A stretch of 64,000 nt of DNA. Origin: Hydrogenovibrio crunogenus (GTDB lineage Bacteria > Pseudomonadota > Gammaproteobacteria > Thiomicrospirales > Thiomicrospiraceae). The DNA lies in assembly GCF_004786015.1 (NCBI RefSeq), contig NZ_CP032096.1, forward strand, positions 682,001-746,000. Direction: 5' to 3'. Under the pieces are notes generated by a model. It saw only the letters and a list, made by a program, of their open reading frames with translations. It was not told the DNA's origin and ran no database searches. Of the stretch, positions 46,055 to 55,176 are shown piece by piece. The position numbers were made by a program, and so were the translations under genes. The first letter of the stretch is position 1. Each line of letters begins with the position of its first letter.

Positions 46055-46686
46055 ATGCAAGTAACTTTTTTGTAAAGCGTTATCTTCTGCCTGCGCTAGG
46101 GATGTTGAGTGTGACATTATTGGTTTTTTTCGGGGGAAATTATGGGCTTTACTTACATAAACAAGAATTGAACCAGTCAGTTCAAGTTCAAAAACAGGCG
46201 CTTGAATCGGTGATACGCCAAGTTCAGTTTTTGAAAGACCAAAAACGCATTTCAAAAATTTACGATAAAAAATTTACGGCGTTAACCAATTTTGGAACGT
46301 TTTATAAGCAAAGTCGAGTTCGTTGGACCGATGAGTTGCTGGCGATTCAAAAGCAACTGGCATTTAAGCCATTTGTTATCCAGTTCGAGCCCAGGCAGCC
46401 ATTAAAACAAAACCAGTTGGCATTTATGCCATTGAAAAAAGATATTTTTTATTTTACGCGTTTAAATTTGACCGTTGGCATGCACTCGGATTCCGATATT
46501 ATTACCTTGTTTGACCGTATTTCTCAAAAGATTTCACCTCTGTTTTTTATTGAAAGTTGTCATTTAACGGCTCGTCCTAGTTATGTGAAATCACCTAAGT
46601 TTCGTTATGATGTTGCCGGCATGCAAGCTCAGTGCTCTTTGATTTTATTGGAAGCTGAGCCAACCGAATTTGAAAAGGTTCAATAG
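46051..46686 (+). CDS. PilO/MshJ-like inner-membrane protein
   Basis: 211 residues: an N-terminal transmembrane helix (about 10-32), a coiled coil (KQELNQSVQVQKQALESVIRQ) and a C-terminal alpha/beta domain with two Cys. This is the architecture of PilO/GspM/MshJ alignment-complex proteins. ATGA overlap with the preceding gene and direct abutment to the next show it belongs to the same operon. Sequence-level identity to MshJ is not evident by eye. Confidence 0.6.
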   Translation: MNASNFFVKRYLLPALGMLSVTLLVFFGGNYGLYLHKQELNQSVQVQKQALESVIRQVQFLKDQKRISKIYDKKFTALTNFGTFYKQSRVRWTDELLAIQKQLAFKPFVIQFEPRQPLKQNQLAFMPLKKDIFYFTRLNLTVGMHSDSDIITLFDRISQKISPLFFIESCHLTARPSYVKSPKFRYDVAGMQAQCSLILLEAEPTEFEKVQ

Positions 46687-47172
46687 ATGAGAAGGCTTCA
46701 ATATCTTGTTTTTGGTTTGTTGTGGGGTGTCAGTTTTGGCAGTTTTTCAGCTGATTTGGATCGGCTATTTTTAACCCCAGATCAGCGCCTTTTAATTGAC
46801 TCAGAAAGACAGGATTTTTTAAAAACAAAAACGTCAGGCTCGCTTTCAAAAGCAGAAAAAGCGCAACGTCAAATGACAGCCCCACCAAAAAGTACCGAGC
46901 AAACGCCGTTGAGTGTGACAGCCATTATTGTTTCGCCTAGTGGCACCCGGTATATTCGTTTGAATGAGAACTACCAAAAGGGGTTACCTGTTGGGAAAGC
47001 TGATAAAATAACTGAAAAACGTTCTTTTGAGACACCGTTTAATGTCAATGAGAAGCAAGTGGTGATTCCGGTTGGTCATACCTATTTACCGGATTCTAAA
47101 AAAATCATTAAAAACTATCAGTATAATCTTCGCAATAAAGCAGAAATGTCTGCTCTCGAAACATCAAAATAA
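46687..47172 (+). CDS. Periplasmic MshK/PilP-like protein of the msh-type operon
   Basis: 161 residues: signal peptide (about 1-22, ending GSFSA), LDRLFLTPDQRLLIDSERQDFL, a linker, then a small beta domain (LSVTAIIVSPSGTRYIRLNENYQKGLP). The beta domain resembles the periplasmic pilotin-linker proteins (GspC HR domain, PilP, MshK) that contact the secretin. The ATG directly follows the previous stop. Last gene of the operon; rmuC follows after 56 bp. Confidence 0.6.
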   Translation: MRRLQYLVFGLLWGVSFGSFSADLDRLFLTPDQRLLIDSERQDFLKTKTSGSLSKAEKAQRQMTAPPKSTEQTPLSVTAIIVSPSGTRYIRLNENYQKGLPVGKADKITEKRSFETPFNVNEKQVVIPVGHTYLPDSKKIIKNYQYNLRNKAEMSALETSK

Positions 47173-47228
47173 TGTATTTTCTCTGAGCTTTATTAAAGCA
47201 CGGCATAAAAAGGTAAAGGCAATCATTA

Positions 47229-48671
47229 ATGGACTTCATTCAGTTACTTTCTTCTCCTATGGCATGGCTTGTAATAGCGTTGATTGGCGGGATCGTATGG
47301 ATTGTGCTATTAAAGCAGGCATTGACATCAGCGAATGAAAAACTGCCAGGCCTGGCTGCACTAGAAGCGGATAATCAGTTTTTAAAGGTAGAGAATGAGC
47401 GTTTGAAATCAGAAATTTCTGACTTTCAGGTCATGAAAGGGGAGTCTAATCAACGAGCAGAACAGTTAGAGCAGCTGAGAGCGTTGCAAAAAGAACAGCA
47501 GACAGCTTATCAAGAACTACAAACACGGCATTCTGACACACAGTCCGAACTGGCCAGTCTGAAAAGCCGGTTGGAAACCGAACGAGAAAGTAATGCTGAA
47601 AAACTGGCGCTGTTGGATTCAGCCAAACAAACCTTAATGCAAGAGTTTAAAGTGCTGTCGAATGAAATTTTAGAGCAAAAGCAACAGCAAATGGGGCAGC
47701 AGAGCAAAGAGACCATCAGCGGTTTGGTTCAGCCTATCCAAACGTCTTTAGAGCAATTTAAACAGCGCATTGAAGCGGTGCATAAAGAAGATTTAGAAGG
47801 CCGCGCTTCTTTGACGGAACAGCTCAAATACTTAAAAGAATTGAATCAGACTATGAGCTTGGAAGCGCAGAACCTGACCAAAGCGCTAAAGGGAGATCAA
47901 AAGATTCAAGGGAATTGGGGCGAGTTTATTTTGCGTAAGCTTTTGGAATCAACCGGGCTACGGGAAGGCATTGAGTTTGAAACCGAGAAAAGCTTTAACC
48001 AAGAAGACGGTAAGCGACTTCGCCCAGATGTGATTATTAATTTGCCAGACAGCAAACATGTCATCATTGATTCAAAAGTATCATTAGTCAGTTATGAAGC
48101 TGCTTTGAACAGTGAAACGGAAAATGAAAGAGCACAGCATATAAAGAACCACCTTCAGAGTATCAGTAAGCATATCCAGGCACTATCTGAAAAACGTTAT
48201 GATCATTTGGAGCTGCTGAATGCGCCTGACTTTGTGTTGATGTTTATCCCGATTGAAGGCGCCTATTTGATGGCGATTGAACAAAATCCAGCGATTTTTG
48301 AGAATGCCTTTGATAAAAAAGTTGCTGTTGTGACACCGACAACGTTGTTTACCACTTTGAAAACCATTGAGCAGCTTTGGCGCTATGAACGTCAGTCCGA
48401 ACATACGGTTAAGTTGATTAAACGAGCAGCCGAGGTACATGATAAATTTGTTGGCTTTGTCGATACGTTTGAAAAAATCGGTAAACAGCTTGGTACGGCG
48501 CAAGGCTCTTTTGAGCAGGCACGTAAACAGATGTTGCAAGGCAATGGTAATTTGGTGCGTCAAGCTGAAATGTTGAAAGAATTAGCGGGTAAAACCAAAA
48601 AAGAAATCCCGCAGCATTTACTGGATGAAGCAGAAGGCGAACGACTTTTGCGTAATGACTCTGACACCTAA
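47229..48671 (+). CDS. rmuC: DNA recombination protein RmuC
   Basis: 480 residues: an N-terminal membrane helix (about 10-30), a long coiled coil (40-200), then the RmuC nuclease-fold core. Core motifs: GNWGEFILRKLLESTGLREGIEF, RLRPDVIINLPDSKHVIIDSKVSL and FVLMFIPIEGAYLMAI. It is thought to limit inversions and other rearrangements at short repeats. An exact CCAGGCCTGG copy at 47346 is read as LPGLA. AAAGGTAAAGG lies upstream of the start. Confidence 0.93.
   Translation: MDFIQLLSSPMAWLVIALIGGIVWIVLLKQALTSANEKLPGLAALEADNQFLKVENERLKSEISDFQVMKGESNQRAEQLEQLRALQKEQQTAYQELQTRHSDTQSELASLKSRLETERESNAEKLALLDSAKQTLMQEFKVLSNEILEQKQQQMGQQSKETISGLVQPIQTSLEQFKQRIEAVHKEDLEGRASLTEQLKYLKELNQTMSLEAQNLTKALKGDQKIQGNWGEFILRKLLESTGLREGIEFETEKSFNQEDGKRLRPDVIINLPDSKHVIIDSKVSLVSYEAALNSETENERAQHIKNHLQSISKHIQALSEKRYDHLELLNAPDFVLMFIPIEGAYLMAIEQNPAIFENAFDKKVAVVTPTTLFTTLKTIEQLWRYERQSEHTVKLIKRAAEVHDKFVGFVDTFEKIGKQLGTAQGSFEQARKQMLQGNGNLVRQAEMLKELAGKTKKEIPQHLLDEAEGERLLRNDSDT
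47346..47355. repeat. Exact CCAGGCCTGG repeat inside rmuC
   Basis: Exact core within the palindrome GCCAGGCCTGGC, no T-rich tail. Read as LPGLA. Confidence 0.65.
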
Positions 48672-48734
48672 AAGACCTTTTGTTAGAAAGAGATGCTTTT
48701 AACGATGTTTAGCCTAACTAAATGTCTGAAAAGA

Positions 48735-48763
48735 TTGATAAGTTTTCGAAAGTTTTATATAAT
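48735..48763 (+). promoter_or_regulatory. Sigma70-type promoter of the rpsP operon
   Basis: TTGATA, 17-base spacer, TATAAT (perfect -10). The leader of about 110 nt holds an AAGGTG/CACCTT hairpin at 48808-48823 and an AGGAATTCCT palindrome before rpsP. Confidence 0.8.
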
Positions 48764-48882
48764 CCCGCCTTTCCGATTTCCGGAATAGATTTTTTAAAGT
48801 CAAAAACAAGGTGTTTTCACCTTAGTAGAAGAATTTGTTAGCAGGAATTCCTGTTATCGCCGATCAAGATTAGGAGATTGAA

Positions 48883-49125
48883 ATGGTCGTAATTCGTTTA
48901 GCCCGTGGTGGCGCAAAAAAGAACCCTTACTACAGATTGATGGTAGCTGATCAACGTAAAAGCACTAATGGGCGTTTTATTGAGCAAGTAGGTTTTTATA
49001 ACCCAACTGCACGCGGCCAAGAAGAGCCTCTTCGTCTTGATATGGCGCGTATTGAACACTGGGTGGGCCAAGGCGCTCAATTAAGCCCTCGTGTTGCAAA
49101 ACTAGTTAAAGACGCTTCTAAGTAA
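48883..49125 (+). CDS. rpsP: 30S ribosomal protein S16
   Basis: 80 residues; [27 protein letters not shown] is the diagnostic S16 start. TAGGAGATTG precedes the ATG. First gene of rpsP-rimM-trmD-rplS, behind a strong promoter. Confidence 0.97.
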   Translation: MVVIRLARGGAKKNPYYRLMVADQRKSTNGRFIEQVGFYNPTARGQEEPLRLDMARIEHWVGQGAQLSPRVAKLVKDASK

Positions 49126-49146
49126 TTTGAGCGTTAGACTGAGTTT

Positions 49147-49692
49147 ATGATGTCTTCGAAGCAAGACGAGAAAATCATTCTTGGTCAAATTAATGGTATT
49201 TATGGCGTCCAAGGGTGGGTGAAGATTTTTTCACACACCGACCCTCGTCAAAATATTTTGAGTTATTCGCCTTGGCTCGTTAAGGTCAAGAATGAATGGC
49301 GTACCTTTGAAGTAGAAGATGGTCGTGCTCAGCAAGGTGGCAAAAGTGTTGTTGCTAAACTGGCGGGCATTGATGATCGAGATTTTGCGCGCGAATATAT
49401 TGGGTGTGAAATTGCGATCCTTCCAGAGCAGTTACCTGCGACGGATGAAGGCTTCTACTGGATGCAACTGATTGGCTGTCAAGTGACCAATGTAGAGGGT
49501 GAAGACCTGGGGCAAGTGACAGAAATCGTTGAGACGGGTGCACATGATGTACTCAGAGTGGAAAAACAGGCTGAAACAGGCTTGATTTCAACTTTAATTC
49601 CTTTTGTGATGGAAACTTTTATTTTAGAAGTGGATGTTGAGTCCAAGCAAATAAAGGTCGATTGGCAATTGGAAGATGCAACGGAATCCTGA
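49147..49692 (+). CDS. rimM: 16S rRNA processing/30S maturation factor RimM
   Basis: 181 residues: ILGQINGIYGVQGWVKIFSHTDP at the N-terminal RimM domain, EGFYWMQLIGCQVTNVEGEDLGQV and the PRC-barrel C terminus (LIPFVMETFILEVDVESKQIKVDW). Binds S19 during 30S head assembly. Second gene of the rpsP operon. Two adjacent Met codons leave the exact start open. Confidence 0.95.
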   Translation: MMSSKQDEKIILGQINGIYGVQGWVKIFSHTDPRQNILSYSPWLVKVKNEWRTFEVEDGRAQQGGKSVVAKLAGIDDRDFAREYIGCEIAILPEQLPATDEGFYWMQLIGCQVTNVEGEDLGQVTEIVETGAHDVLRVEKQAETGLISTLIPFVMETFILEVDVESKQIKVDWQLEDATES

Positions 49693-49703
49693 AGTTTTTA
49701 CTG

Positions 49704-50417
49704 ATGCGTTTTGACGTAATTACGCTGTTTCCGGAAATGTTCTCGGCTTTAATTGAGTCGGGTGTTTCTCGGAGAGCTTATCAAGATCAACTATATCAGT
49801 TTAAGACCTGGAATCCACGAACCTATACGACAGACCGTCATAAGACGGTGGATGACCGCCCTTATGGCGGTGGTCCGGGGATGCTGATGATGTATCCTCC
49901 GTTGAAGAAAACAGTTGATGCGATTACCGAAGAGGTGGGGGAGAAACCTTATGTGGTTTACCTTTCTCCTCAGGGGCGTCCATTAACTCAACAGAAACTC
50001 TCGGAGTTACAATCACATACTAATTTAACGTTAGTTTGTGGCCGCTACGAAGGCATTGATGAGCGTTTTATTGAAACGGTGGTTGATGAAGAGATCTGTG
50101 TAGGGGATTTTATTGTGAGTGGGGGAGAGTTACCTGCCATGATGTTGATGGATGGGATGATACGGCTGATTCCCGGTGCTTTGGGGCATAATCAATCAGC
50201 AGAACAAGATTCCTTTTCAGATGGTTTGCTGGATTGTCCACACTATACTCGACCAGTTGAGGTTGATGATATGGGGGTTCCAGAGGTGTTGCAAGAAGGA
50301 CATCATGCCAAAATAGAACAATGGCGTCATGAACAAAAACTTCTCAGGACGAAACAAAAACGTCCTGATTTATACACTGCTTATTTGGCGAAGCTTTCTG
50401 AGGCGCAAGATAAGTAG
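49704..50417 (+). CDS. trmD: tRNA (guanine-37-N1)-methyltransferase
   Basis: Methylates G37 next to the anticodon and prevents frameshifting. About 237 residues from the ATG at 49704 (MRFDVITLFPEMFSAL), chosen over the in-frame upstream ATG because it matches the family start. Motifs: RPYGGGPGMLMM, VCGRYEGIDERFIE and GDFIVSGGELPAMMLMD, the SAM-binding knot. Confidence 0.97.
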   Translation: MRFDVITLFPEMFSALIESGVSRRAYQDQLYQFKTWNPRTYTTDRHKTVDDRPYGGGPGMLMMYPPLKKTVDAITEEVGEKPYVVYLSPQGRPLTQQKLSELQSHTNLTLVCGRYEGIDERFIETVVDEEICVGDFIVSGGELPAMMLMDGMIRLIPGALGHNQSAEQDSFSDGLLDCPHYTRPVEVDDMGVPEVLQEGHHAKIEQWRHEQKLLRTKQKRPDLYTAYLAKLSEAQDK

Positions 50418-50517
50418 GTTTACAATTCGGATTCAACCTCTGGCAGCCTAGTCTGTGAACTGTTGGATAAAATTCATTTCAGCGAGAATTAGCTGATTTA
50501 TTTTGGAGTGCTTAGAG

Positions 50518-50865
50518 ATGAGCGATATCATCAAGCGTATTGAAGCAGAACAAATGACAAAAGAATTACCTGAGTTTGGTCCAGGGGATACTGTTGTTGT
50601 TCAAGTAAAAGTAAAAGAAGGTTCAAACGAGCGTTTACAGGCTTATGAAGGTGTTGTAATTGCTAAGAAGAACCGTGGTTTAAACTCTTCTTTTATTGTT
50701 CGTAAGATTTCTCATGGGGTAGGCGTTGAGCGTACTTTCCAAACTTACAGCCCACTTGTTGACTCTGTAGAAGTTAAACGTCGTGGTGACGTGCGTCGTG
50801 CGAAGTTGTACTATCTTCGTGACCTATCTGGTAAGGCAGCACGTATCAAAGAAAAAGTTAAATAA
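50518..50865 (+). CDS. rplS: 50S ribosomal protein L19
   Basis: 115 residues from the ATG at 50518 ([13 protein letters not shown]); an in-frame TTG fifteen bases upstream is unlikely. Contains [26 protein letters not shown] and the [15 protein letters not shown] signature. Last gene of the operon, followed by a strong terminator. Confidence 0.97.
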   Translation: MSDIIKRIEAEQMTKELPEFGPGDTVVVQVKVKEGSNERLQAYEGVVIAKKNRGLNSSFIVRKISHGVGVERTFQTYSPLVDSVEVKRRGDVRRAKLYYLRDLSGKAARIKEKVK

Positions 50866-50883
50866 GTTTTATAACTTTTCTGG

Positions 50884-50912
50884 AAAGGCACTCAATAGAG
50901 TGCCTTTTTTGT
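50884..50912 (+). terminator. Terminator of the rpsP operon
   Basis: AAAGGCACTC, loop AATA, GAGTGCCTTTTTT. Confidence 0.9.
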
Positions 50913-50967
50913 TTATAGCCTCTTAAAATCCTCTCTTGTTTTTTCCGTATTATGCTATCTTTATTGC

Positions 50968-51861
50968 ATGCCTAATCCATTGACACCAGAAATTACCGAC
51001 TTTATTCAATACTTAAGATTGAACGAAGGCTTGAGTGAAAATACCTTGCAAGCCTATCAACGGGATCTCAAAAAAACACAACTTGCATTAGGTAAAACCG
51101 ATTTAAGTCAGGCTTCTCGTGAACAACTCGAGGACTACCTATTTCAGTTACACGTCGACCAGGTAAACCCGCGCTCAATCGCTCGGTGTTTGTCGGCATT
51201 GAAACGTTTTTATGTGTTTTTGATTTTGCATAACCGTATTCAACTCGATCCTGCCGCACAGCTTAAAGCCCCCCAGTTGATTAAAAAAATTCCTTCTGTT
51301 ATTTCGGAAAATCAGGTCGAAGCATTATTGAATGCGCCAGATCTGACCACACCACTAGGGGTAAGAGATAAAGCCATTCTTGAGTTAATGTACGCTTCCG
51401 GTCTACGGGTTTCAGAAGTTGTCAATTTGCCTTATGAGCAGCTTAATTTATCGGCTGGTTTAGTGCAGGTGGTAGGCAAAGGTAATAAAGAGCGTATAGT
51501 ACCGATTGGTCAAATAGCCATTGAAGCAATTGAGGCTTATTTAAAATCCGCCAGGCCTGCTTTGGTTGGGAAGCACAAATGGGTGTCGACATTATTTGTG
51601 TCGCGTATTGGACGAACAATGACAAGACAAACGCTTTGGCATCGTATCAAAAACTTGGCGCTTCAGGCGGATATCCGAAGTCAGTTATCGCCACACGGTT
51701 TACGGCATGCGTTTGCAACACATTTAATCAATCATGGTGCGGACCTGCGAACGGTTCAGTTGTTATTGGGGCATTCAGACCTGTCCACAACGCAGATTTA
51801 TACCCATGTTGCCAAAGAACGTTTGCAAAGTATTCATCATCAGCATCATCCACGTGGTTAA
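50968..51861 (+). CDS. xerD: Site-specific tyrosine recombinase XerD
   Basis: Resolves chromosome dimers at dif with XerC under FtsK control. 297 residues: an N-terminal SAM-like domain (IQYLRLNEGLSENTLQAYQRDL), catalytic Arg in YASGLRVSEVVNLP, HGLRHAFATHLINHGADLRTVQLLLGHSDLSTTQIYTHV with H-x-x-R, second His and nucleophile Tyr. The xerD-dsbC order is the usual gammaproteobacterial one. A 9/10 repeat copy at 51551 is read as ARPAL. Confidence 0.95.
   Translation: MPNPLTPEITDFIQYLRLNEGLSENTLQAYQRDLKKTQLALGKTDLSQASREQLEDYLFQLHVDQVNPRSIARCLSALKRFYVFLILHNRIQLDPAAQLKAPQLIKKIPSVISENQVEALLNAPDLTTPLGVRDKAILELMYASGLRVSEVVNLPYEQLNLSAGLVQVVGKGNKERIVPIGQIAIEAIEAYLKSARPALVGKHKWVSTLFVSRIGRTMTRQTLWHRIKNLALQADIRSQLSPHGLRHAFATHLINHGADLRTVQLLLGHSDLSTTQIYTHVAKERLQSIHHQHHPRG
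51551..51560. repeat. 9/10 copy of the repeat inside xerD
   Basis: CCAGGCCTGC, no T-rich tail. Read as ARPAL. May be chance. Confidence 0.35.
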
Positions 51862-51951
51862 AGTCAACTTATTGTCATGATGTTAATCGGTTCCAAAAGC
51901 TATTTTGGGTATAATTCTGACCAGATTGATTTTAAAGAGAAGGAAAAGTGG

Positions 51952-52680
51952 ATGAATCCGGTTTTAATAGTTAAACGACTAAGTCTAAGTATGATGGTTT
52001 TAGCGGCATCTAATCAAGTGGTTGCGGATGAGGCCGCGATTCAAAAAAAATTGAATCAGCTAATCCCTAATGCTGCGGCTGCCAATATCAAAGAAAGTGT
52101 CATCCCGAATGTGTATGAAGTCTCTTTGGGGGCCAAAATCATTTACATGAGCGGAGATGGTCAGTACATCATAAATGGTCATATCATTAATCTTGACACT
52201 AGAGAAAATTTGACCGAACAAGCTTTAAATGAAACACGCAAAACTGAATTGGGTAAACTGTCCTCCAGTAGTATGATCGTGTACCCTGCAAAAGGTCCGA
52301 AAAAGCGAACCATTACAGTTTTTTCAGATATTGACTGCCCTTATTGCCGCAAGCTGCATAAAGAGATTCCAGCTTTAAACCAGGCGGGTATCGAAGTGCG
52401 CTATATGGCTTACCCTCGGGCAGGGATTGGGTCAGAGGCCTACAAAAAGGCTGTTTCAGTTTGGTGTGCAAAAGATTCTGCTAAAGCAATGGATGAGGCT
52501 ATGACAACAGGTCATGTCACTTCAAAGACATGTTCCAACCCAGTCCGTAAACATATGCAGCAAGCAGAGAACTTTGGTGTCACAGGTACGCCAAACATTG
52601 TGTTTGACTCGGGAAGAATGATTCCAGGTTACGCACCTGCCAATGAATTGATTAAGTTATTAACGCACAAGGCTTCTTAA
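51952..52680 (+). CDS. dsbC: Thiol:disulfide isomerase DsbC
   Basis: Periplasmic disulfide isomerase. About 242 residues from the ATG at 51952, which follows AGAAGGAAAAG and opens a Sec signal; the longer in-frame start at 51877 has none. An N-terminal dimerisation domain is followed by a thioredoxin fold with CPYC (SDIDCPYCRKLHKEIP), a second Cys pair (C...KTC) and cis-Pro (GVTGTPNIVF). xerD-dsbC synteny supports the assignment. Confidence 0.93.
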   Translation: MNPVLIVKRLSLSMMVLAASNQVVADEAAIQKKLNQLIPNAAAANIKESVIPNVYEVSLGAKIIYMSGDGQYIINGHIINLDTRENLTEQALNETRKTELGKLSSSSMIVYPAKGPKKRTITVFSDIDCPYCRKLHKEIPALNQAGIEVRYMAYPRAGIGSEAYKKAVSVWCAKDSAKAMDEAMTTGHVTSKTCSNPVRKHMQQAENFGVTGTPNIVFDSGRMIPGYAPANELIKLLTHKAS

Positions 52681-52706
52681 AAGGCACATCAGCTAATAAA
52701 GAGGAG

Positions 52707-52740
52707 ATGAAGCAGTTGTCTTTGAAACACTGCTTCATTT
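52707..52740. terminator. Terminator-like hairpin between dsbC and the convergent gene
   Basis: ATGAAGCAG and CTGCTTCAT pair across a 14-base loop. The T tract is short on both strands, so efficiency is uncertain. Confidence 0.45.
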
Positions 52741-52753
52741 AAGAGAATTAACG

Positions 52754-53971
52754 TTATTCGTTGATTGTCTGTACAGGAGGTTCTTTAGAGCGATAACTGT
52801 ATGGTTGCGGTCTTGCCGCCAGTTCCTGAGTGACGCTTTCCAGTCCTTGTACTTTTTTCTGAATATGGTCCTGTTGAGTTTTGAGTTCACGAACTTGTGT
52901 ACTTAAATGTTTTAAGCTGGCATCGATTTTATCGAGTGCTTTAGGGGTATTGTTCGGTGCCGCTTTTGCAGGCTTTTGTGCCGTTAATGTTTTTTGGATC
53001 TCTTTTAGCAGTTTGCGTTGTATGCTCACTGACCACGCAATTCCGTTCAATTTTTTAACTTGTTCATCGGTTAATCCAGAGGAAATCACCGTTGTATCAG
53101 GCATTACTTGCTTTTTAGAAGCTTGGTGCAAGGTGGTCGCCTGAATTTTTTCTTGGGTTTTCAGAATTTGATCCAATAATCCTTGAATATGTTTCAACTG
53201 CTCTTCACGAGAGTTTGAAAGTTGTTTCATTTCACTCTTCAGCTCTGTCAAGTCAGGTTGGATGATTTTGGTTTCCACTGATGAAACTTGTGTTTCTTGA
53301 GAAGAAGTCGATACCTCTGCTGGTTTTTCCGTCGGCACTTTGGGGTTAGAGTCCCCAGCAGGCGTAGGCATCGTTTTTTCTTCATTATTCGACGATAGGT
53401 TTGGCTGTGAACCAGATCGGTTGAGTCTTTGAATATCCGCTGCTAATGCCTCAATTAAAGAGGATAATTGATCAATCTTTAGGTTCAGGTTTTTGTTAAA
53501 TAACGTGTTTTCAGTATTAATGATATCGAATACATCGCCTTTTAACATTTCATTTTTTTTGTTCAAACTGTTTAATAACCACCCCATGATGCTGACAGAG
53601 ATAACACTTACAACAATCGCAACCGTCATCATGATGGTGACGGCATTTCTTGCCGATTTCAAATCATTGGAAGCCGTTCGAAGCGATTGACGCCAAGCAA
53701 TATTGGAATCAGACAATTCCATAATTTGTGCTTTCTGTTCATGCGATAGCTTGATGGCCGCATCGGCCGCATTTTGACTTTGTTCGGCCGCTAGCTGCGC
53801 AGTTTTTGCCGCTTCCAATGAAAGTGCTGCGGAATCTAAACTGTCAGCACTGCCTGATGCTTCAAGTTTTTTAGTATTATCAGATGCGGTTTTGACTTCT
53901 TTCTGCATATCAGAAGAAGCGTCTTCCAGTTGTGATAATTCATCTAATAAATCGTCAGCAGTATCACTCAT
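52754..53971 (-). CDS. Unrecognised coiled-coil membrane protein
   Basis: 405 residues: an acidic, Ala-rich N-terminal coiled coil (1-100), one transmembrane helix at 111-133 (VTIMMTVAIVVSVISVSIMGWLL), then a long Ser/Thr/Gln-rich stretch and a second coiled coil to the C terminus. No enzymatic motif. AAAGGCG precedes the start. It lies 12 bp after a second, strongly acidic coiled-coil gene, so the two are cotranscribed. The opening MSDTADDLLDELSQLEDA resembles the DDLLDALDQVESDD stretch of its neighbour, suggesting a shared motif. I do not recognise the family. Confidence 0.7.
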   Translation of the reverse strand: MSDTADDLLDELSQLEDASSDMQKEVKTASDNTKKLEASGSADSLDSAALSLEAAKTAQLAAEQSQNAADAAIKLSHEQKAQIMELSDSNIAWRQSLRTASNDLKSARNAVTIMMTVAIVVSVISVSIMGWLLNSLNKKNEMLKGDVFDIINTENTLFNKNLNLKIDQLSSLIEALAADIQRLNRSGSQPNLSSNNEEKTMPTPAGDSNPKVPTEKPAEVSTSSQETQVSSVETKIIQPDLTELKSEMKQLSNSREEQLKHIQGLLDQILKTQEKIQATTLHQASKKQVMPDTTVISSGLTDEQVKKLNGIAWSVSIQRKLLKEIQKTLTAQKPAKAAPNNTPKALDKIDASLKHLSTQVRELKTQQDHIQKKVQGLESVTQELAARPQPYSYRSKEPPVQTINE

Positions 53972-53983
53972 AGTGTTTCGCCT

Positions 53984-55072
53984 TTATTTCTTTGCCAGTG
54001 AGTCAATTCGACTTTTCAAGGTAGTGTTGATATCTCTTAATTCTTTATTTCTCTGACGAATGTCATTCAAGATCGAAACCAGTTCATCATTTGAAATAGG
54101 GGTTGAAAGCTCTGCGAGTTCAATTTCATACCCCGCCTGTTTTGCCGCTTCAAAAGCACGTTCTGTCGCTGCAAAAGTCGCTTCTATTGCCTTCTGTGTT
54201 TTATCGGCAGAAGCTTGTGCTTTTTTAGTGACTTCAACGGCTAAACGCGTTGCTTCTTGTGCCGTGTTGCTGACTTCAGAGCTGATCTGTTTAATTTCAT
54301 CATCAATTGAAATAGCTTCTTCCATATTTTCAATGGACTCAGCTGTTTGTTCAATTAATGGACTGGCATCCGTCTTTTCATCCAGTGCTGGTTCTTTTTC
54401 TTCAGGCTCAGATGTGTTTTCTTCTGGCGTCTCAGTTTCTCCGGTCATTTCGTTTTCATCCGAATGAGTTTCACCATCATTGTTATCAGTGTCATTGTTA
54501 TCAGTGTCATTGAAACCATTCATACCTTCAGCAATTTTTTCAGACAGTTCTTCTTCAGGAAGTGCTGCTTCTGCTTCTTCTTGCGATAATGGAGGCTCTT
54601 CTTCTGTTTCGGTAACATCTTCATCCGGTGTGTCTGTAATATCGGCAGACTCTTCGTTAGAGTCGGTTTCCAAAGCATTCGTCTCATCCGTTAAATCATC
54701 TGCATCTTCCGTTGCTTGTTCTGTTGGAGATTCGTCGGAAGCAACCAGTTCAGGATCTTCTAAATCAGTTTCAAGTGCTTCGTCCAAGTCGGTCTCAATT
54801 GCATCGGAGTCTTCAATGTTGATTAATTCATCCACTGTGTCATCCGGTTCTTCGGCTGGCATTTCGTCGGTCTCGGTTGACTCTTCATCAATTTCATTGA
54901 TTTCATCTGCCAATTCATCTTCTGTATCATCGCTTTCAACTTGGTCTAATGCATCCAAAAGGTCATCTGTCTCGTCGGTTGAAGCAGGGCTCTCCGAAGC
55001 GGCATCGGGTTCACTCATCATTTGTAGCATTTCTTGAGTTGCTAAATCATCTTTTTCAGCGTCAATAGTCAT
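53984..55072 (-). CDS. Unrecognised highly acidic protein with C-terminal coiled coil
   Basis: 362 residues. Residues 1-250 are extremely rich in Asp, Glu, Ser and Thr with little hydrophobic content (probably disordered), including a short DNA-level duplication read as DTDNNDTDNND near 54480-54510. Residues about 255-362 form an amphipathic helix/coiled coil (SSEVSNTAQEATRLAVEVTKKAQASADKTQKAIEATF). No signal peptide or membrane helix. AAAGGGATTGAATC upstream supports the ATG. First gene of the pair with 52754-53971. The opposite-strand frames here are artefacts of the Ser/Glu codon bias. Confidence 0.7.
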   Translation of the reverse strand: MTIDAEKDDLATQEMLQMMSEPDAASESPASTDETDDLLDALDQVESDDTEDELADEINEIDEESTETDEMPAEEPDDTVDELINIEDSDAIETDLDEALETDLEDPELVASDESPTEQATEDADDLTDETNALETDSNEESADITDTPDEDVTETEEEPPLSQEEAEAALPEEELSEKIAEGMNGFNDTDNNDTDNNDGETHSDENEMTGETETPEENTSEPEEKEPALDEKTDASPLIEQTAESIENMEEAISIDDEIKQISSEVSNTAQEATRLAVEVTKKAQASADKTQKAIEATFAATERAFEAAKQAGYEIELAELSTPISNDELVSILNDIRQRNKELRDINTTLKSRIDSLAKK

Positions 55073-55176
55073 GATTCAATCCCTTTTGAATACGTAGTTC
55101 GCATGTTCTGTTTAGCGCATAATGATTGTGTTAAGTAAGAAGTCGTATAAATCATTAAAGCTTTTATTGTACGTCT

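Noticed and set aside
54060-55037. Ser-rich plus-strand frames opposite the acidic gene
   Set aside because: Products such as SSSVSVTSSSGVSV are the mirror image of Glu/Asp/Thr-rich coding sequence on the minus strand.
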